From Aphelenchoides besseyi (lineage: Eukaryota; Nematoda; Chromadorea; Rhabditida; Aphelenchoididae): DNA of 64,000 nt. Of the stretch, positions 11,829 to 23,444 are shown piece after piece. A program made the position numbers and the translations under genes. How positions within the stretch are numbered: the first letter of the stretch is position 1; each line of letters starts with the position of its first letter. The stretch spans positions 16,244,001 to 16,308,000 of the forward strand of contig JAMPIQ010000001.1 of NCBI GenBank assembly GCA_024699855.1, written 5' to 3'. The notes under the pieces are model-generated. The model did not search any database and was not told where the DNA came from. It saw nothing but the letters and a program-made list of their open reading frames with translations.

Positions 11829-12746
11829 GTACGATCTTTGTATATGAATAAACTTTTGATTTCGTATGATGCAGTCGTTTTTATGGTCGATTTTAATTGC
11901 ATTCTCCGTTTTCGAATATCCCCAATTTCTGTCACAAACATTTTAATCCAGTGAACACAAAAGCGGATTAATTTCGATCAGTTGACGTTCGCAGATTTGT
12001 CCCACCTTTTGCGGAATTCGTTTGGTTAATCCGCGAGAACGTTGCGATTTCGTTCGGTTCGCGAATGGACATTGCGGGTGCTGACACGCGGGATTTCGAA
12101 GATTAGAAGAAAAACTAATCAATAATATTTTGAGTTTTCCCGACTCACTGATCGTTCAAATGACACTGAAAGGGATTTTGAAAGATAATCCAATGGAAAC
12201 TTCGCACGCAAAGTCGTTTACCGTAAGCAGTTTAAACGAAATGGCATCTCACGAATTCTCTACGCCAATTAAGTCGGAGGGGAATCTTTTGCACGCATTT
12301 CGAGCGTAAGAGTTTGCGTACAAAGTCGAAGAATTCGAAGAATCTGTGGAACGTCGCCCGTGCAGAATGAAATGACCGTCAAAGATCACCGATTGACTGC
12401 GAGAATCGCCGTTGCGTTGTCTGTCGCCTTTGTATGTTGCGTTTATTGAGAGATGAGTCATTGGGGTTTGCAACGAATTGACCAGAATTTGTGGAATCCT
12501 CGGAATTTGTTCCCTCCAATTGTCTCTGCCTGTGGTTTGTTTTTTGTCCTTCAGTTACCTCTCGCTTTATGGTCTGCAAGTTTTTGCAGCAAGAAGTTTC
12601 TTAATCAAAAAGCAACTGATCAGCAAGTGCAAACCATTCGAACTAATTCGCTCCATTCACGATCGTATTTCGTGCGTAGGAAAAGTGTTCGGTGATCTTT
12701 CAGAGTTTATTTACATCGTTAACAAAAAGCAACAAAACCCGTTGAC
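11829..12746. other. Intergenic between convergent genes
   Basis: It contains the poly-A signal of the secreted-protein gene at its left end and the 3' flank of the NBAS-like gene at its right end. Nothing else is recognised. Confidence 0.5.
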
Positions 12747-15700
12747 TCAAAAGTCCCAATCTGCATCCTCGTCTTTCGGTTGTTCAATTTTAATCGACTT
12801 TTCGGATCGATTGGCAATCTGACGAAGATGACGTTCTTGCAGATTCTGCAGGATGAAGGGATGAACTCCTGTTTCCTGCAAATGTTTGAGTGCCATGAAA
12901 GCGTCGTGAAGATCGGCGTTTGCGTGCACTCGTTCCAGCGCATCCAAGTCGCCTTCAACGGCCAAAATCACGTCCGTTTGGTGGGTGAACTCGGGAATAA
13001 ACGGTTGGGAATCAAAATTATACAACTGTTGAATTGGTATATAGTTCGGATCGGGCATTGACGGAGTCGTTTGTTCTTTGACGTTGGTTTCGATTTGACG
13101 TTCCGATTTTCGGTTTCGATGTTTGGCCAACAACTCGAAAACCACGTTCAAATCGTCTTCCGGACAGTTGTGAATCAAGCACGCTAAAGCATCATCCTGA
13201 AGCTAAAACGTACTCATTACTTTTGCTCATCTTATTTCAGCTCACATCTTCATCGTCTGAATCGCGTTCCAAAATCTTTTTTGCCATTTCGTAGACCACA
13301 ACGAAGTCTCGCGCACTCTTAGCCAACTGTTTAACGTAATTTCCGAGCGTGTTCGTATCTTTGCGCTCCAACGCAGTAGTTGCGCAATTTGCCAAAGCCC
13401 GAGCTGCTGGTGTACTTAACTCCAACAGTTTGGCTAGATCGGCACATGTTTTGACCTAAACAACGAATTTTGGAAAAGTTCATTTTGACTTACATTTTTG
13501 TAATTGTTTTTGGTTCCAACTATTTCAGTCAACAGTGTTTCTTTGGTACAGTGAGCAAACGTTGCGGGTACGCGTTTAGACCCCAACTCCAAACTCAATC
13601 GGATCACATCGATCTGACGCTTTTGAGTGGCAATCAACCGCGGCAATCGACTTCCAGTTCTCAACGAATCCAAGACCACTATGGCACGTCGCAGGTTTGC
13701 GTCATTCAAGTCGGGCATAGCTAGGTCCAAATACTGTTGACTCTTCTCAACGATCAACTCTTCGAAAACGCTGCAATAGACATATTGACAGGCGACCTCT
13801 GACCATTCACTCACTTTTGCTTCAAAAGTGAAACTTTGGCGGATTCGGCCGTTCCGGAAAGATCAACAACCAAATGAAAGGGTGCTAGTCGTGCTGCCGG
13901 CAAATCGGATTGCTGCTGATGACACACAGATTCCAACATTTCAGAGCAAATCAAACGCAAAAGCTCTTCGTCGCTGATCAACTTATCGAATTGTGATCGT
14001 CTGAGTTGTCGTGAGTGTGCCAAAAGATTTCGCCACCATTCATCCGTTTGTTTTTTCGTTTGTTCACAACTTCCACGAACAAATTTGCCAATCAAATCAC
14101 GAGCTTTCTTCGCATCTAATGAAGCTGAATGGAAATCAGCAAAAGTTTGATCTTTGAGTTTTGGAATCGTTGAGCACAACTCCACAACTTCGATAAACTT
14201 CTGATCCAAATCAAACTGTTTCATCGCATCAATCAACGGTCGACCGGTAAGCTCGAAACCAAGAAAGCAGTCGATGAGGGTTTTCGAAGTTAATAGTTCC
14301 GGTCGGAGAGTTTTCAATTCGTTCAGAACCTGTGAATGTGACTTCTTTATGTTAACCTTTTTCTTTGACTTACATCAAAGTTTCTTGTCGAATGTTCGCG
14401 TACAAAACGCAAGATTTGGTTGGACGATTTCTCACAATTTTTATCAGCAAATTCGATCAACTGAACGATCTCGTCAAAGTGCTCAACAACGTTTTTTCGA
14501 CTCATCTAAAACAAATGACTAGTTATAGAGACGAGGTAAACTCACATGTTTGGACAAAGTAGATTGAATGAACGCAGCATCTGATTCACAGAATTGTTGG
14601 AACGACAAGTTGATCGAACCGGCGAACTTAACCAATGTGCCGTAGAGTTGATATTTTCGTTTCAATTCGTTTAGATTCTATAGCAAAATTGTTTAACCAT
14701 TAAATATCCTCTTACATGGCATCCATGTTCAATTGCAGCGTCCAAAAAAGAAACACAATCGTCGTTGATGCCCGAAATCTTGTCGATCATTTCCGCTCTT
14801 TCACGACTCCAACTTTCGAACTGTTCTTCTTCGTTCAAATCGTTGATTCCGAATCTAAATTCCAATGCTCTGGTTATAAGCACTTAACTTACAAAAACTT
14901 CGAGTAGACTGTATACCGCTGTGGAACCATTTCAATCTTTGCGGCTTTGTATTTCTCTTGTTCTTCCAAAACAAATGCCAAACCATCAGGCAGATCGACT
15001 CCTTTGCTGTAAAATAAAAGTAAAAACTGTTGTCAAAACCAATCTCACCAGTAGGGTAAAAAGTGAGCGTACCCTTTTGGTTGTGAGTTTTCGGGAATAG
15101 ACCAAAGAATTAGAAGCAAATAATTTCGCAGCTCATCGTCGTGCATTTTCAATAGACAAGTTAGTACGAGAAATTGAGCATCCTAAACACTTCGATATGA
15201 TCATCACAATGTTTCTCTCACCTCGGCTATTGAAAACGCAAAATTCAGAAGATTTGAATTCCGATAACGCAAATACATTTGACAAGCTTCTTCATCGCGT
15301 GCAATTGCTTGGCGTACGATGTTCATGATCTTCGTAGCATTTTGAACACGTTGAATCAATTTCTCATTGTTTTTGACTCCTTCGGCAACTACTTGCGCCA
15401 AAGACAACAGTCGACCGTGCAGTTGAATTTGCGGAACATCCAAACGTAAACACTCTTCCAAAACCCATTGACCATCGTGAACACACCGCTAAACTTGCAA
15501 CAGCTATAATGACGATCAATTGAACGAACCAAAACATCAACGTGTTCTTCTGTTATTTCTGCCTCCGATTTCAAGTCTGCCCATTGTCGTTTGTAGATCA
15601 AATCCAAGTCGTAAGCATCGGGAACCGATTCGGCCAACGAAATCGCCAACTCATAGTTTCGATCAGTCAACTAAACCAAATCAGAACTCAAGCTTCAAAT

Positions 15701-17342
15701 GCGAACATACGCATTTTTCGATGTATTCAGCCAAAGTTAAGTTTCGTGTTGTGTACAAAGTCAAATGAGCCGATTGCTCCACACCGACTTTTTCGCTCAA
15801 ATCGGCCGTTGCATCGCCCCCGAAGAAGAAGGAGAAAAAGGCTTTGAGCAGTTTCAACAAAAATGACAAGTGAAAGAAGAAGAAAAGCGACAGTTCGGCT
15901 CCAACACGTTGCTTATTCTCGTCGGATGACACCACGTTATCCAAACGGACTTCGGTGATCGCGAAGGTCGTGGAATCGTCAACGGTTCGAATTCGACGAC
16001 AATTTTCGAGCAAGTTTAGCTGTCGGTCTTCGTAATTACCCAGAAAGTAGTTTTGTGGACTAGTACGAGAAATCTGACCATTGGAATGTAGAACAACAAA
16101 ACTCTAGAAATTTAACGAGTGGGTAGTCGATCTGATAGACTTACATCTTCGGTAATCCACGAGACCTGTGTTGGAACAATCTTATCGTCCAACGAAGATG
16201 TCGACTGCATTAGCCGAAGTGATGGCAATGCAAACCAAAACAATTCGCCGTTACTCGTCACCGCCATCAGTGATTTCTGTTCGGGCGAAATCTCCAGACA
16301 CGTGATTATGGAGCGTTTGTCGGAGAGAAACGGAATTCGCTCGTGCCATGCTTTCTGAAAAAAAGACTTGAAAACCAACAAGTCAAACAGAACTAACCTT
16401 TGTGTTCGTTTCTTTGATACACTCAACAAACGGCGACGAATCGGTAAGTCGATAGACGCTGAGACCAAAATCCTGTCCTTCCTACAATCAATTCGTTTTG
16501 ATGGATGGACTTGTAAACTAACCGTCGAGTGATTTTGAGGTTGAAATTCAGATGAACTGATCAGAATGTTGAATTTTGGAACATAAGCCATCGAGCACAA
16601 TGGGGAAGCATTTAATGTGACAGTGAAAAGACGGTGATACGCTTGTTTACTGCAATCTCTTCCTACTAATCCATCTAATAGCAAGAGCTTACTCAATTCG
16701 AAATGACGACAAAGTTCCATCGATTTGAAGGGTGTAAACATCATCCGAAAAGTTCTCGTTGTTTGTCAGTGGGTGGATTCGAATTTGACTGATGATTTGC
16801 GACGAACCTTGAGACTCGTCCTTCTAAACCCTTCAACAATCAGAAATCATGTGTAATTGGCTTACCATTTGGATTTTGTACAGAAACATTCCTTGTGCTT
16901 CAAAAACATCGACAACGGCGGTTGATCGTGTAGCCAAAAGCAGCGTTTCGGATTGATTCCATTCGATGAGACGAAATTCGGGATATGGATCGAGGAGAAC
17001 TGAAAGCTCTCTGCTGAAAGGTCGATTGGTTTGTTGAACGAACCTCTGACTTGAGACTTCAAGATCATTTTGTTGTTCGCCGGCTGCATTATGTTCAATT
17101 CACCATCGGGAGACAAACAAGCGATTGAATTCGATTTCCTGAAACGCCTAGAAAACAACTTCGAAAGAACGAACTTACGATGAAACGGCAAAATTGGCTG
17201 TGCAGGCAAACTTCTTCGTAGTCCAACTGTAAATCAACGGCAGAAATTTGCCGCGTTCCAACAACGCTGCTGCTTTCCATTGGATTAGTTGGGTTCGTTC
17301 GCAAAACTCCTTCTTGCTGATCCGTTCATAAACACGCTCCAT
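12747..17342 (-). CDS. NBAS / SMGL-1 homologue (Sec39-domain protein of the NRZ tether)
   Basis: A large gene of about 15 exons, starting at ATG 17342 (MERVYERISKKEFCERTQ) and ending ...EDADWDF. The N-terminal part is WD40-like, as in NBAS: SIACLSPDGELNIM, then a block near 16330-16150 reading ITCLEISPEQKSLMAVTSNG and LFWFALPSLRLM. The central part matches the NBAS Sec39 region: RNYELAISLAESVPDAYD, DLIYKRQW, and WVLEECLRLDVPQ near 15450. The rest is alpha-helical and rich in Leu. In other animals NBAS joins RINT1 and ZW10 in the ER-bound tether that receives Golgi-to-ER vesicles, and its nematode form also affects nonsense-mediated decay. The coding length here (roughly 1300 residues) is well below the roughly 2400 of vertebrates, mainly through a shorter C-terminal half. 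Confidence 0.82.
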
Positions 17343-20300
17343 TTCAACAACAAAACAAAGTAAAACACGTCGATGAGCAAAATTATTTCAATTGCAACAG
17401 AAAAACCGAATCGCTGTGAGATCTCGACCCACTTGTTATTCTTGGTCATTTCCTGTTTACTGTCGACGATAAGCTTCCGCTTCGTCATTAAACACAAATT
17501 GTATGGTTTTTCATTACGTGCACACTGTTTTCATTTCGATTTACGTGTACAAGTTCGATGGTTATGGAGTCGAACTTGAAGGGATGTATAATGAGGCTCA
17601 ACAACAAATTCTTGATGTCAAACACGTTCGTGTTTGTTCTCTAGTTTCTGCTTCGGGGAAGTTTATGCGCTTGCATTTTTGTTCTAATAACTATAACCGA
17701 AACCATTTGGCCGCCATTTTTCGTCGGAAGTCTATTTTCGGCTCATTCATTTCGACCATTTGGTTTGCAGGAATTTGCACGATGTTACGAGATTAAGAAA
17801 CAATTTCAGACTTCGATGAGACAGACGGGAGATTAGATGTTTGTTTTCGTTTAGTTTAAGAAATCCATCGTGACAAACGTGAGTCACAACGGTTTTCCTG
17901 TCGTTTCGACTTCTTGATATCAACAATTCGCCCGAAATGTTCGATTTTCTTATTCGTCCAGAATTTGAAACGTCAGTTTGGAAATTGCTCTGTCTGTTGA
18001 CCATCGAGAAACATTTCGTCGACGACGAAAATCGGATTAAAACCGCGAATCTTTCACTTGAAGTTGCTTCGTCTAATCGAAACATTAAGGATTGGCATCA
18101 CCACGTATCTACTTTTTGTTTTTCTTCTTTCAAATGTACGAGGATTGGCAAATTGAAAAGTTCGCTTCCAAATTTAAACTTTAAACTGTAAATTCAACTT
18201 CCTTTCCGCAAATGTCAATTTCGTTTTTGCTCAATAAAGCGGAAGTCTCCGCGCTCGTTTTTTGACCGATACCATAACTCTTGTCATAACACTACGAGAA
18301 TCGAGTGGGTCCGAAAGTACAACGGAAGGTAACGACGAAGTTGGTCTCCTTCGTGAACTTTCTTTTGGCCTAACAATAACCTTTACGGTAACTTCAAAAT
18401 TCTCTTTAGATTGTTTACGAGTTGCGTGCCGTTTTCCGCACTTTTACGAACATCGATCCAGAACTCGCGTGGGAGAGAAACTTTGAAAACAGAGATTCAT
18501 TCATTTAAGGTTAATTCATGAGTGAGCAACAAAAAGAAACTTGAAATCCGACGGTAATTTTATTTTTTGCACACCCGGAGCTCATCGAGAGCTCACCATT
18601 AATCAACGGTCAATTGTTCTCGTGAATAGAAGTTAACGAAATGGTTCAAAACCCTCACGTGTCGTCGACCGAGGAATCGCAGTGAGCAATCGACAGAAGA
18701 CTTTACAGTAGCAATCTCATCGACGATTGTTTACGTTGTCATGCGCAAAGGATTAAAGGAATTGGATGTTGTCGTGAGCACGGAGTGGGAAACCTACACA
18801 TTTGAGGAGAAGACCAATTTCTTTGTCGCACTAATTGATCTCTTTTTTAACATCCCCAAAAGAGTTCTGACCGATTATTCACACCGGATATCCGCTCCAC
18901 TTTTTGTTTCCAACACTTCGAACTTTGCACGCCATTCGCCTCTTTGGTCATTCATCTTGTTGAGATTATCCACTGGGTATCCGCAAGTTTGTAAACAGTT
19001 TCCTTCAACTTTGCGTGTTTGTTTTCCGTTGACGTGGTTCGTGGCATTTCAACACGATATTCCCATTCGAATTGGCCAGTCGACGTTTACTCACGACGAT
19101 GAGCTGCGGCCAGACGATTAAACAGTTTAAACAATAAGCTTAACGGATCTCTTCCGCAATTAATCTCGCGGTTTCAATTTTGGCATTTCGCGTTTATCAT
19201 CATTTCTGTTGACGATTTTGGATTTGCAGAACAATTCGACTTATCATTCCAATTCGTCGAGCCATTTCAGTCCACAAATCCGCCACAACGACTGGAATTT
19301 TTAATTGCTTTTGGCGGTGTACGGTAATCCGCCGTGTCAATTTCAATTTGACTTTGAACGGAGACCCTCGACGACGAGTTGTTTGTTGAGCACATGAGAG
19401 TTCAAACCACCCAATTGGATCGAACTCTCTTTTTTGTTTCGAACAATTCGAATTGGTCTTTTTCGATTGACCACCCAACTTCTGATTACTTCCGGTGCAA
19501 TTCGAAAGGTATTTCAGTCCAGGGCGAAATGACGAGGTCCTGAAAAATTAAGAGTACAAAGAATGGCCGACCCAACGATCATTGTCGTTGGTTCCGAGAA
19601 CCTTTGACCGTTCGCGTTTCGTCACTTTTGGACTCTCGGAGATTAGTTCTGAATGGCGGTAGCTGATTTTCATTTTGTTTGCATTTCAATGTGCCTCTTA
19701 TCCCCCTCGATTTATGCGGTTGCCGTCGACGTTACACGGCGCGTCAGAATCCGAAAACGCACGGCGTCTCGCGACCGTCGAGTTCAGACTTGCAAGCGAA
19801 GCAGTCGAACGAACGATTCGAAAGAACGTCTACCGTAACGACAATCAGTCGGACATCAGAATTTTTCTCATTTTGGGCGCTCCGAAAAAAAGTTTTCTTA
19901 AGATTATTTTGACAAAAAGTTTTGGGAATAAAAAAACTAATCACTCGGCGAATTCGCACATTTTTTCGGCGTTTTATCACAAAACCGGCGCTTTTCGTTT
20001 TTAATCTTCACACGTTTCCATCACACTCCTTCGTCTCTACGGTTTTTTGCGAAATCATACGTCTCGTGATTTGCATACGCTGCTTTCTGATCGTTCGAAT
20101 GACGTCGAAGAAAACGCACGATTCTCGAAGACGCGGAATCAGCGAACTTCTTTTGTTCAACAAATTGGAACAATAAAAAAGTGCCCGCGGCGCATCGAAA
20201 CGTCTTCTTGCAACACGCTCACGATACTTTGCACGCTGACTAACCGCTTCCGATCGGTGTCTTGCGAACGGTTTCCTCGATGGAAATATCACTGTAATTG

Positions 20301-23029
20301 GTGACTACAAGCGCGAATTTCGTTACTCCGATCAAAATGACGTGAGTCACAACGCGCGCGAACACCACAAACTACGCGAAACGTTTCGCAATCCGGACGC
20401 TGGCGCTTTTTCGGAAACGTGGGGCGGGAGGAAATGATCAACTGGACAATTGCGAAAGTTTTTCGCTCTTGAAACGTTTTTCAATCAAAAAACACTTTTA
20501 TGTTTGAACCCAAAAAGATCTTCAAACTTCGCCGAACGTTCCAGCTTCCGCGCAAATGGAGGTCGACGGTGTGGGTGTTGCGGGATGTTCGCGCAGACGA
20601 TTTCGGTTTCACGTCTGCAAAAACAAAACGTTTTTGTTTGTGGAGCGTGACGTTTGTTTACACTGATCAACGGGTTAATTGAATCATGTCGAGAAGTTCG
20701 CCTTCTTCACGACACCCGACTTGTCCCTGATCCTTCAACGCTCTTTGTGCATTTCAATCGATGGGGACGCGGAATTGACGAAGAAAAAAGGTCATTAGGT
20801 TGCAGATTCTTTTCGTCTTTTGTTTCTGCTGCAGGAAATTGGCAGCGGGAAACGAGTTTGATGCGGATTCTTGTTCGCCAATTCACTCAATCGATCGAGA
20901 GTATTTGAACTTCACGTCATGTCGGCCATTCAACCTTCACAACATTTAGCTTCTTGATTCATCGATGAATGAAGGGGATAGTGCGAATTGCGTAATTTCC
21001 CATTCCATTTCATTTGATGACTTTTGACAACGAACCAAAACATATTTTCTTGACGTAGGCGATTGTCGTACGGTAATCGTATCAGACGCTGTTGCGCATA
21101 TTTTCGTACTTCCTAATTCAATCTTCTATTGAGCACTCACTTCAGGAGTAAAGTTCGGCGTATGCTCGACAATTTGTATTCCTATTCTTAACTGCACATC
21201 CCTCTCCTTTCTACGTCACAAGAAGAATAATTGCGATCATAAACCACGAACACGTTTCCTCTTCCCGTTGGCAAAAGAAAATGTTCCGGCGACGTTCTGA
21301 CGCACATGTTATGCTCGTTTCAAAGCGTCGCAACTCTTTTCAACAAAACGATGATCATCGATCATTGCTTCTATCTCACACGCTTCAATGACCGTCCCGC
21401 ATTGCAAATTCCCATTAAGTGGACGTGAACTCGCGCGAAATTTTGGCACAATTTTGTTTACGCAACGGTAGTCAACTTCAATTCCCGTCCAATTAGTTTG
21501 CCGAAATTCCAATGATTGGAGGCGGAAGTCGACCGTCGAAAAACGGTACTCTTACAACTGCAATTCGAATTTACGGACCGTCGGATGAGTTCGCTTGTGA
21601 GGTTCCCGTCAATCAGTTCAAATTCGAATCATCGTCGAGATTCCCCGGGGAACTGAAAATTGAAATCCGTCGACCTCAACGGTCGTCTTCGTCACTTTTC
21701 AATTTCCTTTCTTTTTCGAGTTGCCAACAAGTTTCAACCGCAAAAAGTCAACGTCATGGACCACCACGACGATGAGCCATCAGTTGTCAACGTTTAGTTC
21801 ATTAACTCATCCCCGTTTGGTCTTTCTTTTTTTGTATGTTTTTGTGCAACTCAAAGGATTTGACGGTGATAAGGTTAAGCTTTTCAATTATAGGGACACC
21901 GCGACAAACTCGTTTATCGACTTCTGACTGTTGAGGCTAAAGACCACGTGAAAAGTGGCGACAACGTCACGACGAAAATTTTAATTCGATTTCTGTAAAC
22001 AAGAAATTTTCTTTGAACTTTCGGATTCTGAAGTGGGCGAGTAGTTTCGGCTTCATGCGAAGTTGAATGTCGTTCATTAGTCGATATTCCATTTTTGGTA
22101 TCTACGGTAGAAATCGGAGTGCAAAGACGAGCCAACAAATTGGCGCAATTGATTACTTGCAAACGACGGTTTTTGCTGAGTTCCGTCGACTGAGGTCGCC
22201 CGTTTGCTTCGATTTATTTCGGTCGAAGATGTCGAAGTGGATTTCTCATTCGGACGGTCATTCCCACAGATGCGCTCAATTGGTCCTCGAGAAGGAAGGG
22301 CTGATCGGTCGCGTATTTTCGACACGTTGCAACGCTTAGGCGGATTTGTCGTGCGTACGGTACGAGGGGCGGAGCGAAAAGTTTCGAATTTTTTGTCTGC
22401 ATTTCCAAAAATGGGAAACAAAAAGGCGGAGTTTGAGGGAATTTGCGTGAGCCAACAAGTTCGCAGTTAAAGACCGCGCCCATTACGTTCAAATGAGTGA
22501 ATGGTAGTCGAGAGATGAGATTTGCGCGGCGGTTTTTTTCTCTCTCTCGCGCACGTCCGTTGCGCGCCGGTGGAATTCGAAGCGCGCACGCGATTTTTGT
22601 TATCATTCTCCACGCCCACCCATTGATTTGTTCTATAAAAATGGGAATTTCGGTTGTTTTGACGGTGTGCCCTGTCTTCTCGGATTCCAACGGTTTTTGA
22701 CGAGCTTCGTATGCTCAGGCTTTATTGGAGCTTCATTGTTATAACCTCCGCGCTCACGTGCCCTCGACCATCTTCTTCCGCGATTGTCGAGTATTTTCCA
22801 ATTTCCGGTTCAAGTTGTTTCCACCTTATTTAATCGGCACAACGACTTTAATTGTTTGCTTTTGGCACGCTCGATTTACGTAGCTGGTGGACAGTAATTT
22901 TGTTTGTTTAACTCGTTTAAAATTTCGCGTCAGCTGTTTTGCCGGACCTTAACTTGATTTGCGAGGTTTGTTTGTTTCTAATCTACGGTATTACAGATAT
23001 CCAACAGCGCGTTTCCTTCCCGATTTTCG
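17343..23029. other. Long gene-poor stretch upstream of the CHH/ITP-like gene
   Basis: 5.7 kb with no gene I can support. Sequence is rich in TCGAA-type CpG motifs and Trp/Arg-rich chance frames. An ATG-started frame of 126 codons at 18741-19121 has no recognised domain. A TATA-like CTATAAAAATGGG lies at about 22632 within a pyrimidine- and CG-rich segment (22530-22640) and could be part of the promoter of the downstream neuropeptide gene. A segment at about 22220-22460 resembles 58530-58730. Confidence 0.4.
22220..22460 (+). repeat. Dispersed element R2, copy 1
   Basis: It is related to 58530-58730, with a core of GGGGCGGAGCGAAAAGT against GGGGCGGAACGAAAAGT and colinear similarity over about 200 bases. 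Translated, both contain GAERKV followed at the same spacing by an NKK-containing segment (MGNKKAE here, MSNKKTE there, the latter in a shifted frame). Origin unknown. Confidence 0.5.
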
Positions 23030-23444
23030 ATGTTGTCCCTTAGCAACATGTCCATCAATCGACTACTCACGTTTCGATGGAACATCGTGTGTCTGGTCTT
23101 TTTGTTTTGTCTACTGGCCGCTCAAGCCCAAGACCAAGAAATCGAATTTGAAACGCTTGACGAATACAAAGTAACAACAACGACGGCAAAGCCAAAATGC
23201 ACCATCAGCTCGAACCCGGCATTGCTCGAGATCATGGACAAAGTTTGCGAGTTGTGTCACGACATGTACTCCCATCAGAATCCGAATATGATGAGTCACT
23301 GCACGTAAGTGGCAAATCATCGAGTTGCAAAAATTAATTTGCCATCGTTTCAGATCGGGATGCTATCGAAGTATGCAGTTCAAAAAGTGTCTACATCTAT
23401 TCTCGCCAACACGAACCTTAAGACACGTTCTACGTCGACATTGA
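23030..23444 (+). CDS. CHH/ITP-family neuropeptide hormone precursor
   Basis: Two exons (23030-23304 and 23354-23444) make a protein of about 120 residues. The signal peptide is hydrophobic (RWNIVCLVFLFCLLAAQAQ). The mature region has the six-Cys spacing of the crustacean hyperglycaemic hormone / ion transport peptide family: one Cys, then VCELCHDMY giving C-x2-C, then HCTSGCY giving C-x3-C, then KKCLHLF. The helix-rich ALLEIMDKVCELCHD block is typical of nematode members. The intron interrupts the C-x3-C pair, as is common in this family. The C-terminal RHVLRRH could be trimmed at dibasic sites. It should be secreted from neurons; the receptor and role in nematodes are not established. It is isolated by kilobases on both sides. 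Confidence 0.8.

Noticed and set aside
18741..19121. 126-codon ATG-started frame in the gene-poor region
   Set aside because: No family match, no signal peptide or splice signals, and the region has several similar overlapping frames on both strands.
22214..22690. 158-codon minus-strand frame
   Set aside because: It overlaps dispersed element R2, lacks known motifs, and is mirrored by open frames on the other strand.
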